Assembly (NCBI GenBank): GCA_031769625.1
Contig: JAUIMM010001997.1
Coordinates: forward strand, 1-64,000
DNA from: Taudactylus pleione
Lineage: Eukaryota; Chordata; Amphibia; Anura; Myobatrachidae
DNA: 64,000 bases
Direction: 5' to 3'
Within the stretch, counting starts at the first letter, position 1; every line of letters begins with the position of its first letter. The position numbers were made by a program, and so were the translations under genes. Shown here piece by piece: positions 1-7,328 of this stretch. Under the pieces are notes generated by a model. That model had not been told where the DNA came from, did not search any database, and worked only from the letters and a program-made list of their open reading frames with translations.

Positions 1-110
1 TTTCGTATGCGTGTCTGTGGGGGGGCGGGGCGGGGGGGCGGCACGCAGTTCTTCAACTTGCCCTGGGCTCCAAAGACCCTAGTGATGCCTCTGGCTGTTT
101 ATTTTCCTAG

Positions 111-3100
111 GGAAGAGGCACACATCCCCTGCAGAATAAGCTTGAACTATGTGGCAGGAGGACCCCATGCTTTGGATTTTCTTCTTATGGGGTCAACAGC
201 ACAGGATCATGACATTGATCAATTGCCTGGGACTTGGCAGACACAATTAGGCATCGTCGTAAGTTATTGTGAACCAATTATGCAATTTTTCATCCATTCA
301 GAATGGCTACCTATTCTGCAGGTGCACTCCACTGCTCCAAATCTGCAGGATGATTGCATTAAATAATGCACATTGGCCAGGGTATCCAACCTCTTAAGAA
401 ATGCCCTTGAAAACCATCTTAAATATTTGCTATTTAAAGGGACTGTAACCTTCCATATGTCGTTTGCTTCATTTTGTCCAGCACAGAAGAGTATATACTG
501 TATGCTAGAAAACATTTTATATTATTTCTGTTTCACCTGATCTCTTTTATTTTTTGCGTCCTTTCTGGACTTGACACTCTTCCCCAATGACATCATGTAC
601 CACCGCCATATCCTGCACATTGCCATTAGGTCATAACCTTAAACTATTATGTAGTGCGAAGATTATCAAATCTCTTCTATTAACAGGATAGTAGACCTCA
701 CAGCCTATTAACCTTCTAAGAGACTCCATTATGAAAAAAACCAAAGACCACATCAAGTAAAATCAATTTGAAAATATATTTATTATGAATTTTTAGCACA
801 AGGGAAAACAACACTATATTTTTACTCTGCGTTGTAAATAAATTAGTGCCCAAGATTAGCTGGAGGCTCTTACAAGCTTGTCCTATAAGAGGAACAAGAT
901 GGTGGAAGCCTCATGACCTCACAAATGAATCATCCTTTCAGCACTCAGGAGAGGAAAACCCCCCTGTGGAGGAAACCTCTGGGGACCCATGGCTTGAAGG
1001 ATTGCCCGTCCCTTCTGGGCACTAGGAGGCTATGCAGAGTTATATTTCCAAACTTATTTAAAATACTGTATGAACATTTGACACTAAAATACACTATACA
1101 GTTTACCCACAATAATAAATAACATTGGCTGACGTCATTAATATAGTTCCTGTCCACATCTCCTGACATTACCCAATTTAAATTCCTCACAAAGCTGCGC
1201 AATTTTCTGAAGAGGATGGTCATCCCCTTTTGAGAAGCACCGATTTTACCCGAATGGCTACTACATTGCGATAGATGTGCTGCTGTGCTGCTAGAACCTC
1301 CAATTATAGAAATAAACAAGCTCAAGGTCCATATTTTAGGGTAGTCAAGCTCCAAGTCTGCAGGCACATCCAAGTGAAACGCCTTTGTCTTGATGAGATA
1401 CTTACCTCAAGAGGATATATTTCCCTCAGTGGGCTGGGTGCAAGAGATGTATTTGGAGTATGTTAATGACAGCAATGATAATGCTATGTCAGTGTCCTGG
1501 GCGGTTAAGAGTGAGCAACAGCAAAGAGTTACCATTATGACATCACAGCATGACCTCACTCGTGTTCTACAATTCCTTAAAGGAGAAGTGCACAAAATAA
1601 TCTCTACTGATGTGGTGATATGTTTATATTCTCCATCACCTCTGCTTCCCATGATACACCTGCCATTTATTATTATTACACATCTGTCCCTTTTGCCATC
1701 TCCTTATTCGCCAAAGTTCTCTTTTTACTGCATCCACTCATTTCAATCAATCAGTTCCTATCAGCTCTTTCTCATTTCATTAACCTGCTGATTCTGTCCA
1801 TTTTTATTTCTCAAGACTGCTACTTGGGTAGAAAACAAGCAAGGGATTGAATCGAAAATAAAAAACACAATTAATATGAAAATACTGCTAGGATGTTTAT
1901 AAATTGAAATGACGTTAATAGCTAGGCCAAGGCTAGGTTATTTCTGCACCCCTATAGGTGTGAGCAAAGCCGAGCGAGGTTTTCCTGCAGGATGACCAGC
2001 ATTACATCAGCGTGCAATATTCTGATGGAAACGTGCTTCTTTTTGAATCTCCCCAATAGTCTCTGTTCCCAGTATAGCATATAATTGGCAATGATGAATA
2101 TACAGTGGAGAGACCGATTTTGCCCATTATACAGTAGACTTTCAGGATTGATAAATATTCAGTTTAGCCTAATGTAACTTGATCAGTATGCAATATATCC
2201 CTGTTATGCTTAGCCACTATATAGATTAGGCCCACTGTGCTAAATATACGTACACTCTGGGGGTCATTTAGAGTTGGCTGTGCTGGCAAAGTGACTGTGT
2301 AAGGGGGCACACTGCTCGCCGATGTATGCTGCGCTATATTCTGCTGATTAAAGGGGCTGTATCCAGACTCACAAGTGGCTGTGTGTGCAAAAAAAACAAA
2401 GTTTAAAAGTAAAAAAAAAATTGAAGAGATTTAAAAGTTTAAAAAGTAAAAAAAACACTTTTTTTTGTGGTGTTCCCCACTGTGTATACAAGCACCTTGA
2501 CTCCTTGGGCTGTACCTCACTGTGTATACAAGTACTGTGATTCCTTGGGCCATAACCCACTGTGTTTACATGCACCGTGACTCATTGGGCCTTAGCCCTC
2601 TGTGTGTCCATAACACACAAGTACTGTTACTCAGTAGTGAATGGCAATGTTTCATAGATGTGCTTTAAACTGCGGTGTCTGTGCCACCACTCTGTCGCTT
2701 AGTAACCTGCCAGCTCACTGCAGCCTTTGGTCAATAATGGTGAAAATAATATTGTGAGCTGTGAGGTGGTCTAAATTGACTGTAAATGACTGGAAATTAA
2801 TGTTATTGAGGTTAATAATGCTCTAGGAACAAAAAATTACCATTATTTTGTGATTTTAGCTTTCTTTGTCAATTTTTGTAAAAAAATCCAAATCTAAATT
2901 CAAATCCAAAACCAGTCATGGCGCTTTGTCAAATTCAAATCCAAGGCCTGATGACGAATCAGAGCCAAATCCAAATCTAGCAAAAATGGTCTGGTGCACA
3001 TATCTAGTTTATATGTGTGTTTTTCTGTGGCACTACAGGTCCCAGCAGGTCCTGGGTGATTTCTTCAAGCTTCAACATGCTTTTTCAGCCATGGGTATGC

Positions 3101-3468
3101 AGGCACTTCTAGTGCTAAAAGCGCCTGCATAAGCAAGCCGTTTTATTTATTTGGCTGGCTGCATTTGTGTGAAAGAGATGTGTATGTCTGTGTCAGTATG
3201 TGTGTGTCTGGGCAGGTTATGGTGTGCCGAGAGACGATGCAGGGGGAGATGGTGTGGCTAAGAGATGCAGGGGGCAGGAAATACACAGGGGGAATGAGTC
3301 TGGTTGAACCGCTGTTGTAAGATGATGACCTTGTTAATATTCCCACTTAAACAGGCATCTTCTGGACGATGTGCCCTACATGAATAGTGAATGCCGACTG
3401 CAGGCGCTGTCTTCCCATGGAGGATATATTTCTTCAGAGGTTCCACATTGTGAGAAACCACCGTATCG
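111..3468 (+). pseudogene. Lipocalin-like gene remnant, copy 1
   Basis: Segments at 111-258, 1430-1561, 1991-2058 and 3355-3468. The exon-1 donor region reads GCATCGTC/GTAAGT, two bases different from the other copies. Confidence 0.4.
1151..1390 (+). pseudogene. 7SK snRNA-related sequence, copy 1
   Basis: Copy in the indel-rich part of unit 1. It reads GTGCTGCTGTGCTGC (three extra bases) before the AGAACCTCC block and AAGGTCCAT where other copies have AAGGTCAT. The extra C agrees with 7SK, but it duplicates its neighbour and so may be a read error. Confidence 0.78.
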
Positions 3469-3637
3469 GTAAGGTATATATGGAATAGAAAGTAATGTTC
3501 CCAGAGTGACAAGAAATGGGTGGCGTGCCATGTTGGCACGCCCCATTTTTAGTGGCCACGCCCCTTCGGTAAGTGACCACACCCATTTTTTGCTGCGCGC
3601 CAGGGGCGCGCATAAATCCTTTTCTATGCGTGTCTGT

Positions 3638-3659
3638 GGGGGGGCGGGGCGGGGGGCGG
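3638..3659 (+). other. G-quadruplex-prone G tract, reference unit
   Basis: The + strand carries runs of 7, 4 and 6 G separated by single C, then GG, just after the unit-end hairpin and about 70 bp before the exon-1-like acceptor. Dense short-loop G runs favour a G-quadruplex. Copy 1 has 7-4-7 (18-39), copy 13 has lost the middle run (43235-43252), and copies 16 and 18 have a C interrupting the first run. Confidence 0.7.
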
Positions 3660-3728
3660 CACGCAGTTCTTCAACTTGCCCTGGGCTCCAAAGACCCTAG
3701 TGATGCCTCTGGCTGTTTATTTTCCTAG

Positions 3729-3875
3729 GGAAGAGGCACACATCCCCTGCAGAATAAGCTTGAACTATGTGGCAGGAGGACCCCATGCTTTGGATTTTCT
3801 TCTTATGGGGTCAACAGCACAGGATCATGACATTGATCAATTGCCTGGGACTTGGCAGACACAATTAGGCATCTC
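3729..3875 (+). pseudogene. Lipocalin exon-1-like segment (GxW), reference unit
   Basis: Bounded by TTTATTTTCCTAG (acceptor) and CATCTC/GTAAGT (strong donor). One frame ends in DHDIDQLPGTWQTQLGIS, fitting the lipocalin N-terminal motif in which G-x-W lies on strand A soon after the signal peptide. A hydrophobic leader MLWIFFLWG starts at the ATG at 3785, in a different frame, so a one- or two-base indel separates leader and GxW frame. Copies 16 and 18 have Val-Thr for Val-Ala upstream of the leader, and copy 16 has QAQ for QTQ after the tryptophan. Confidence 0.45.
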
Positions 3876-3879
3876 GTAA

Positions 3880-4733
3880 GTTATTGTGAACCAATTATGC
3901 AATTTTTCATCCATTCAGAATGGCTACCTATTCTGCAGGTGCACTCCACTGCTTCCAAATCTGCAGGATAATTGCATTAAATAATGCAATTGGCCAGGGT
4001 ATCCAACCTCTTTAAGAAATGCCTTGAAAACCATCTTAAATATTTGCTATTTAAAGGGACTGTAACCTTCCATATGTCGTTTGCTTCATTTTGTCCAGCA
4101 CAGAAGAGTATATACTGTATGCTAGAAAACATTTTATATTATTCCTGTTTCACCTGATCTCTTTTATTTTTTGCGTCCTTTCTGGACTTGACCACTTCCC
4201 CAATGACATCATGTACCACCGCCATATCCTGCACATTGCCATTAGGTCATAACCTTAAACTATTATGTAGTGCGAAGATTATCAAATCTCTTCTATTAAC
4301 AGGATAGTAGACCTCACAGCCTATTAACCTTCTAAGAGACTCCATTATGAAAAAAAACAAAGACCACATCAAGTAAAATCAATTTGAAAATATATTTATT
4401 ATGAATTTTTAGCACAAGGAAAACAACACTATATTTTTACTCTGCGTTGTAAATAAATTAGTGCCCAAGATTAGCTGGAGGCTCTTACAAGCTTGTCCTA
4501 TAAGAGGAACAAGATGGTGGAAGCCTCATGACTCACAAAGAATCATCCTTCAGCACTCAGGAGAGGAAAACCCCCCTGTGGAGGAAACCTCTGGGGACCC
4601 ATGGCTTGAAGGATTGCCCGTCCCTCTGGGCACTAGGAGGCTATGCAGAGTTATATTTCCAAACTTATTTAAAATACTGTATGAACATTTGACACTAAAA
4701 TACACTATACAGTTTACCACATTAATAAATAAC
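3880..4733 (+). other. AT-rich intergenic/intron-like stretch, reference unit
   Basis: No gene is recognisable here. It holds a perfect hairpin (3971-3990), AT-rich sequence to about 4460, and a short more GC-balanced section at 4480-4650 with small imperfect stems (CTTGTCCT/AGGAACAAG at 4493-4514; GAGG/CCTC at 4580-4590). The corresponding stretch exists in every unit. Confidence 0.6.
3971..3990. repeat. Perfect 9-bp inverted repeat, reference unit
   Basis: ATTGCATTA, two bases, TAATGCAAT. Present in all copies except copy 1, where an inserted CA breaks the right arm near 368. Confidence 0.85.
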
Positions 4734-4756
4734 ATTGGCTGACGTCATTAATATAG
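4734..4756 (+). promoter_or_regulatory. CCAAT / CRE / TATA-like cluster upstream of the 7SK-like sequence
   Basis: ATTGG (inverted CCAAT box, 4734-4738), a full palindromic cAMP-response element TGACGTCA (4740-4747) and TTAATATAG (4748-4756) lie within 23 bp, ending five bases before the 7SK-like match. The motifs are exact; a promoter role is inference. Part of this stretch could itself be the eroded 5' half of the 7SK sequence (GGCTGA). Copies 7, 8, 13 and 14 have TTAATATCG. Confidence 0.3.
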
Positions 4757-4760
4757 TTCC

Positions 4761-4998
4761 TGTCCACATCTCCTGACATTACCCAATTTAAATTCCTCAC
4801 AAAGCTGCGCAATTTTCTGAAGAGGATGGTCATCCCCTTTTGAGAAGCACCGATTTTACCCGAATGGCTACTACATTGCGATAGATGTGCTGTGCTGCTA
4901 GAACCTCCAATTATAGAAATAAACAAGCTCAAGGTCATATTTTAGGGTAGTCAAGCTCCAAGTCTGCAGGCACATCCAAGTGAAACGCCTTTGTCTTT
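4761..4998 (+). pseudogene. 7SK snRNA-related sequence, copy 2 (reference)
   Basis: 7SK is the RNA polymerase III scaffold that holds P-TEFb inactive with HEXIM, LARP7 and MePCE in the vertebrate nucleus. Blocks matching my recollection of human 7SK occur in the same order: AAGCTGCGC (4802-4810), GAAGAGGA (4819-4826) followed by CATCCCC, CTGCTAGAACCTCCA (4895-4909), AACAAGCTC then AAGGTC, TAGGGTAGTCAAGCT (4944-4958), CCAAG-CT-CAG, and CACATCCAA-TGA (4971-4983). The alignment begins near nucleotide 84 of human 7SK, and the 5' HEXIM-binding region is not recognisable. The last stem-loop is largely deleted, and the run at the end is CTTTG rather than a T4 terminator. I read it as an old pseudogene or 7SK-derived element. 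A divergent functional RNA is unlikely. Confidence 0.82.
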
Positions 4999-5036
4999 GA
5001 TGAGATACTTACCTCAAGAGGATATATTTCCCTCAG

Positions 5037-5168
5037 TGGGCTGGGTGCAAGAGATGTATTTGGAGTATGTTAATGACAGCAATGATAATGCTATGTCAGT
5101 GTCCCGGGCGGTTAAGAGTGAGCAACAGCAAAGAGTTACCATTATGACATCACAGCATGACCTCACTC
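5037..5168 (+). pseudogene. Lipocalin exon-2-like segment (strands B-C), reference unit
   Basis: Follows a good acceptor (TATATTTCCCTCAG) only 38 bp after the 7SK-like sequence. The open frame contains GWVQEMYLEYVND, then NAMSVSWAVKSEQQQRVTI. This resembles the lipocalin pattern of an exposed Y-V-E strand, a short turn with D/N residues, and a second strand ending in K-x-E. The frame runs on to a stop at 5206, and the proposed donor (CTC/GTGTTC) is weak. The codon after VS is TGG (Trp) in copies 1, 6-14 and 16-18, and CGG (Arg) in copies 2-5 and 15. The Cys expected near the end of strand D is absent. Confidence 0.35.
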
Positions 5169-5224
5169 GTGTTCTACATTCCTTAAAGGAGAAGTGCACA
5201 AAATAATCTCTACTGATGTGTGAT

Positions 5225-5415
5225 ATGTTTATATTCTCCATCACCTCTGCTTCCCATGATACACCTGCCATTTATTATTATTACACATCTGTCCCTTTGC
5301 CATCTCCTTATTCGCCAAAGTTCTCTTTTACTGCATCCACTCATTCAATCAATCAGTTCCTATCAGCTCTTTCTCATTTCATTAACCTGCTGATTCTGTC
5401 CATTTTTTATTTCTC
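5225..5415 (+). other. Pyrimidine-rich stretch, reference unit
   Basis: About 190 bp rich in C and T on the + strand, with short TCATTT and ATTATT runs, lying between the second and third exon-like segments. No gene seen. It resembles intron sequence. Confidence 0.4.
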
Positions 5416-5591
5416 AAGACTGCTACTTGGGTAGAAAACAAGCAAGGGATTGAATGAAAATAAAAAACACAATTAATATGAAAATACTGCTAGGATGTTT
5501 ATAAATTGAAATGACGTTAATAGCTAGGCCAAGGCTAGTTATTTCTGCACCCCTATAGGTGTGAGCAAAGCCGAGCGAGGTTTTCCTGCAG

Positions 5592-5659
5592 GATGACCAG
5601 CATTACATCAGCGTGCAATATTCTGATGGAAACGTGCTTCTTTTTGAATCTCCCCAATA
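5592..5659 (+). pseudogene. Lipocalin exon-3-like segment (strands D-E), reference unit
   Basis: Preceded by a strong acceptor (GGTTTTCCTGCAG). The frame reads DDQHYISVQYSDGNVLLFE then SPQ and a stop. Y-x-V-x-Y-x-D-G-x-N-x-F is typical of the short third exon of lipocalins, and the ~68-bp length also fits. The possible donor, A/GTCTCT, is poor. U3-like or transposon alternatives were considered, but the open frame right after a consensus acceptor argues for an old exon. Confidence 0.4.
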
Positions 5660-5849
5660 GTCTCTGTTCCCAGTATAGCATATAATTGGCAATGATGAAT
5701 ATACAGTGGAGGACCGATTTTGCCCATTATACAGTAGACTTTCAGGATTGATAAATATTCAGTTTAGCCTAATGTAACTTGATCAGTATGCAATATATCC
5801 CTGTTATGCTTAGCCACTATATAGATTAGGCCCACTGTGCTAAATATAC

Positions 5850-6070
5850 GTACACTCTGGGGGTCATTTAGAGTTGGCTGTGCTGGCAAAGTGACTGTGT
5901 AAGGGGGCACACTGCTCGCCGATGTATGCTGCGCTATATTCTGCTGATTAAAGGGGCTGTATCCAGACTCACAAGTGGCTGTGTGTGCAAAAAAAACAAA
6001 GTTTAAAAGTAAAAAAAAAATTGAAGAGATTTAAAAGTTTAAAAAGTAAAAAAAACACTTTTTTTTGTGG
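5850..6070 (+). mobile_element. Transposon-like segment with A-rich tracts, reference unit
   Basis: Begins near CTGGGGGTCATTTAGAG and continues into CAAAAAAAACAAAG, a run of 9-10 A (6011-6020) and further A-rich sequence. The opening motif resembles ends of interspersed repeats I associate with frog genomes, but I cannot name a family and see no transposase. The A-run length differs between copies (9 in copies 7, 8, 11, 13, 14; 10 in the others). Confidence 0.25.
6048..6066. repeat. A8-CAC-T8 perfect hairpin, reference unit
   Basis: Eight A, CAC, eight T, immediately before the 40-bp minisatellite. Conserved in all copies. Confidence 0.85.
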
Positions 6071-6074
6071 TGTT

Positions 6075-6234
6075 CCCCACTGTGTATACAAGCACCTTGA
6101 CTCCTTGGGCTGTACCTCACTGTGTATACAAGTACTGTGATTCCTTGGGCCATAACCCACTGTGTTTACATGCACCGTGACTCATTGGGCCTTAGCCCTC
6201 TGTGTGTCCATAACACACAAGTACTGTTACTCAG
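6075..6234 (+). repeat. 40-bp minisatellite inside the unit, about four copies
   Basis: Three clear 40-bp repeats (6075-6114, 6115-6154, 6155-6194), each with CACTGTGTxTACA near the start and CTTGGGC or CATTGGGC near the end, followed by a degenerate fourth (6195-6234, CTCTGTGTGTCCATA). Copies differ at about one base in five, so it is much older than the 3.6-kb amplification. It occurs in every unit, e.g. 2475-2634 in copy 1. Confidence 0.85.
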
Positions 6235-6483
6235 TAGTGAATGGCAATGTTTCATAGATGTGCTTTAAACTGCGGTGTCTGTGCCACCACTCTGTCGCTT
6301 AGTAACCTGCCAGCTCACTGCAGCCTTTGGTCAATAATGGTGAAAATAATATTGTGAGCTGTGAGGTGGTCTAAATTGACTGTAAATGACTGGAAATTAA
6401 TGTTATTGAGGTTAATAATGCTCTAGGAACAAAAAATTACCATTATTTTGTGATTTTAGCTTTCTTTGTCAATTTTTGTAAAA

Positions 6484-6590
6484 AAATCCAAATCTAAATT
6501 CAAATCCAAAACCAGTCATGGCGCTTTGTCAAATTCAAATCCAAGGCCTGATGACGAATCAGAGCCAAATCCAAATCTAGCAAAAATGGT
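6484..6590 (+). repeat. CAAATC-rich degenerate tract, reference unit
   Basis: Multiple AAATCCAAATC / AAATTCAAATCC words around GGCCTGATGACG. An accidental 88-codon frame spans it. It looks like a degenerate simple repeat or transposon part, with no recognisable protein. Copy 11 has ATCCGAATC here (38886). Confidence 0.6.
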
Positions 6591-6619
6591 CTGGTGCACA
6601 TATCTAGTTTATATGTGTG

Positions 6620-6735
6620 TTTTTCTGTGGCACTACAGGTCCCAGCAGGTCCTGGGTGATTTCTTCAAGCTTCAACATGCTTTTTCAGCCATGGGTATGC
6701 AGGCACTTCTAGTGCTAAAAGCGCCTGCATAAGCA
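6620..6735 (+). mobile_element. Interspersed-repeat-like segment with ACTACAGGTCCCAGCAGG
   Basis: CACTACAGGTCCCAGCAGGTCCTGGG is close to a word (ACTACAAGTCCCAGCATGCC-type) common in vertebrate interspersed repeats. It is followed by an imperfect inverted pair around GCAGGCACTTCTAGTGCTAAAAGCGCCTGC (6699-6728). The element family was not identified. Confidence 0.25.
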
Positions 6736-6769
6736 AGCCGTTTTATTTATTTGGCTGGCTGCATTTGTG

Positions 6770-6815
6770 TGAAAGAGATGTGTATGTCTGTGTCAGTATG
6801 TGTGTGTCTGGGCAG
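6770..6815 (+). repeat. Imperfect TG microsatellite, reference unit
   Basis: Interrupted TG/TATG repeats. Copy 16 has lost one TG unit (near 57195). A C/G variant follows it (GGGCAGG in copies 1, 2 and 4; GGGGAGG in the rest). Confidence 0.7.
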
Positions 6816-6954
6816 GTTATGGTGTGCCGAGAGACGATGCAGGGGGAGATGGTGTGGCTAAGAGATGCAGGGGGCAGGAAATACACAGGGGGAATGAGTC
6901 TGGTTGAACCGCTGTTGTAAGATGATGACCTTGTTAATATTCCCACTTAAACAG

Positions 6955-7068
6955 GCATCTTCTGGACGATGTGCCCTACATGAATAGTGAATGCCGACTG
7001 CAGGCGCTGTCTTCCCATGGAGGATATATTTCTTCAGAGGTTCCACATTGTGAGAAACCACCGTATCG
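6955..7068 (+). pseudogene. Lipocalin C-terminal-exon-like segment, reference unit
   Basis: An open segment of 37 codons plus three bases lies between ACTTAAACAG and TATCG/GTAAGG. The frame closes at once past the donor (CGG TAA). It contains VPYMNSE, a helix-like LQALSSHGG, ISSEV and PHCEKPPY. Lipocalin penultimate exons encode P-x-x-S-x-E, an alpha helix, x-H-G, a short strand and a conserved Cys, which matches in order and spacing. It could instead be a chance frame, as 130 bp without a stop is not rare. Confidence 0.35.
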
Positions 7069-7121
7069 GTAAGGTATATATGGAATAGAAAGTAATGTTC
7101 CCAGAGTGACAAGAAATGGGT

Positions 7122-7142
7122 GGCGTGCCATGTTGGCACGCC
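7122..7142. repeat. Perfect hairpin GGCGTGCCA-TGT-TGGCACGCC, reference unit
   Basis: Nine-base-pair GC-rich stem with a 3-base loop, extendable with a bulge by the flanking AAATGGG / CCCATTT. Present in every unit, 51 bp upstream of the second hairpin. Confidence 0.9.
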
Positions 7143-7193
7143 CCATTTTTAGTGGCCACGCCCCTTCGGTAAGTGACCACACCCATTTTTTGC

Positions 7194-7212
7194 TGCGCGC
7201 CAGGGGCGCGCA
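7194..7212. repeat. Unit-end hairpin TGCGCGCC-loop-GGCGCGCA
   Basis: Eight-base-pair, CpG-only-rich stem with a 3-base loop. The loop is AGG in most units, CCT (its reverse complement) at 10802-10804 and 14402-14404, and ATG at 57590-57592. At 61182-61189 one arm and the loop are deleted. It was chosen as the unit boundary because it is the most variable site of the unit. Confidence 0.95.
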
Positions 7213-7328
7213 TAAATCCTTTTCTATGCGTGTCTGTGGGGGGGCGGGGCGGGGGGCGGCACGCAGTTCTTCAACTTGCCCTGGGCTCCAAAGACCCTAG
7301 TGATGCCTCTGGCTGTTTATTTTCCTAG

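Larger units (their letters stand above)
1..3612 (+). repeat. Repeat copy 1 (left end of window, indel-rich first 2.1 kb)
   Basis: The distance from its landmarks to those of copy 2 is 3,618 bp, 18 more than the standard. Positions 1 to ~2115 contain about 30 small differences from every other copy, nearly all one- or two-base insertions or deletions (for example around 255, 589, 921, 1108, 1280, 1348, 1571, 1693, 1849, 1938, 2112). From ~2120 to 3612 it is identical to copy 2. It has GGGCAGG at 3210, the AGG hairpin loop, and T at 1495. Confidence 0.95.
3729..7068 (+). pseudogene. Lipocalin-like gene remnant, copy 2 (reference)
   Basis: Lipocalins are small secreted beta-barrel proteins that carry hydrophobic ligands. 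Four GT/AG-type segments on the + strand follow the order of a lipocalin gene. Exon 1 is 3729-3875 (DHDIDQLPGTWQT, the N-terminal GxW signature). Exon 2 is 5037-5168 (MYLEYVNDSNDNAMSVS, strands B-C). Exon 3 is 5592-5659 (HYISVQYSDGNVLLFE, the Y-x-G-x-N strand D-E pattern). A C-terminal exon is 6955-7068 (a helix followed by HGGYISSEVPHC, with the late conserved cysteine). The exon carrying strands F-H and its GR motif was not found. Signal-peptide frame, exon phases and two donors do not fit. I infer a pseudogene; the family assignment is by eye. Confidence 0.45.
3613..7212 (+). repeat. Repeat copy 2 (reference unit), 3,600 bp
   Basis: This copy is used as the coordinate reference for all sub-features. 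Private variant: A at 3970 (GGATAATTG) where all others have G. Left-haplotype markers: C in ATTCCTG at 4144, C in GTCCCGGG at 5105, and C in GGGCAGG at 6813. The hairpin loop at its end is AGG. Confidence 0.98.

Noticed and set aside
2475..2634. Tandem tRNA- or 5S-like genes in the 40-bp repeats
   Set aside because: No A or B box and no cloverleaf-forming arms, so this is a plain minisatellite.
3321..3400. C/D snoRNA (ATGATGA C box at 3324)
   Set aside because: No CTGA D box at a suitable distance and no terminal stem.
3506..3700. 64-codon frame rich in Gly, Ala and Arg
   Set aside because: It is a reading of the hairpins and the G-rich tract, and small indels there destroy or extend it in copies 13, 17 and 18.
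4480..4650. Structured RNA gene in the stem-rich section upstream of the 7SK-like sequence
   Set aside because: The stems are short and imperfect, and I recognise no box motifs. It may only be chance or part of a transposon.
5005..5014. ATACTTACCT, identical to the first ten bases of U1 snRNA, right after the 7SK-like sequence
   Set aside because: The following sequence does not match U1 stem-loop I. The word is simply the complement of a perfect splice donor (AGGTAAGTAT) on the minus strand.
5005..5271. Minus-strand exon ending at the strong donor at 5014-5005 (85-codon frame)
   Set aside because: The frame closes at the donor and encodes a cysteine- and serine-rich sequence without family resemblance. 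No matching minus-strand exons were seen.
5725..5760. Possible U3 snoRNA start (ACTTTCAGG followed by ATTGAT)
   Set aside because: Only nine bases match, and none of the later U3 boxes follow.
6466..6732. 88-codon protein gene on the + strand
   Set aside because: The frame lies across a degenerate CAAATC repeat, starts at a non-ATG codon and has low-complexity composition. Conservation between units only reflects the array.
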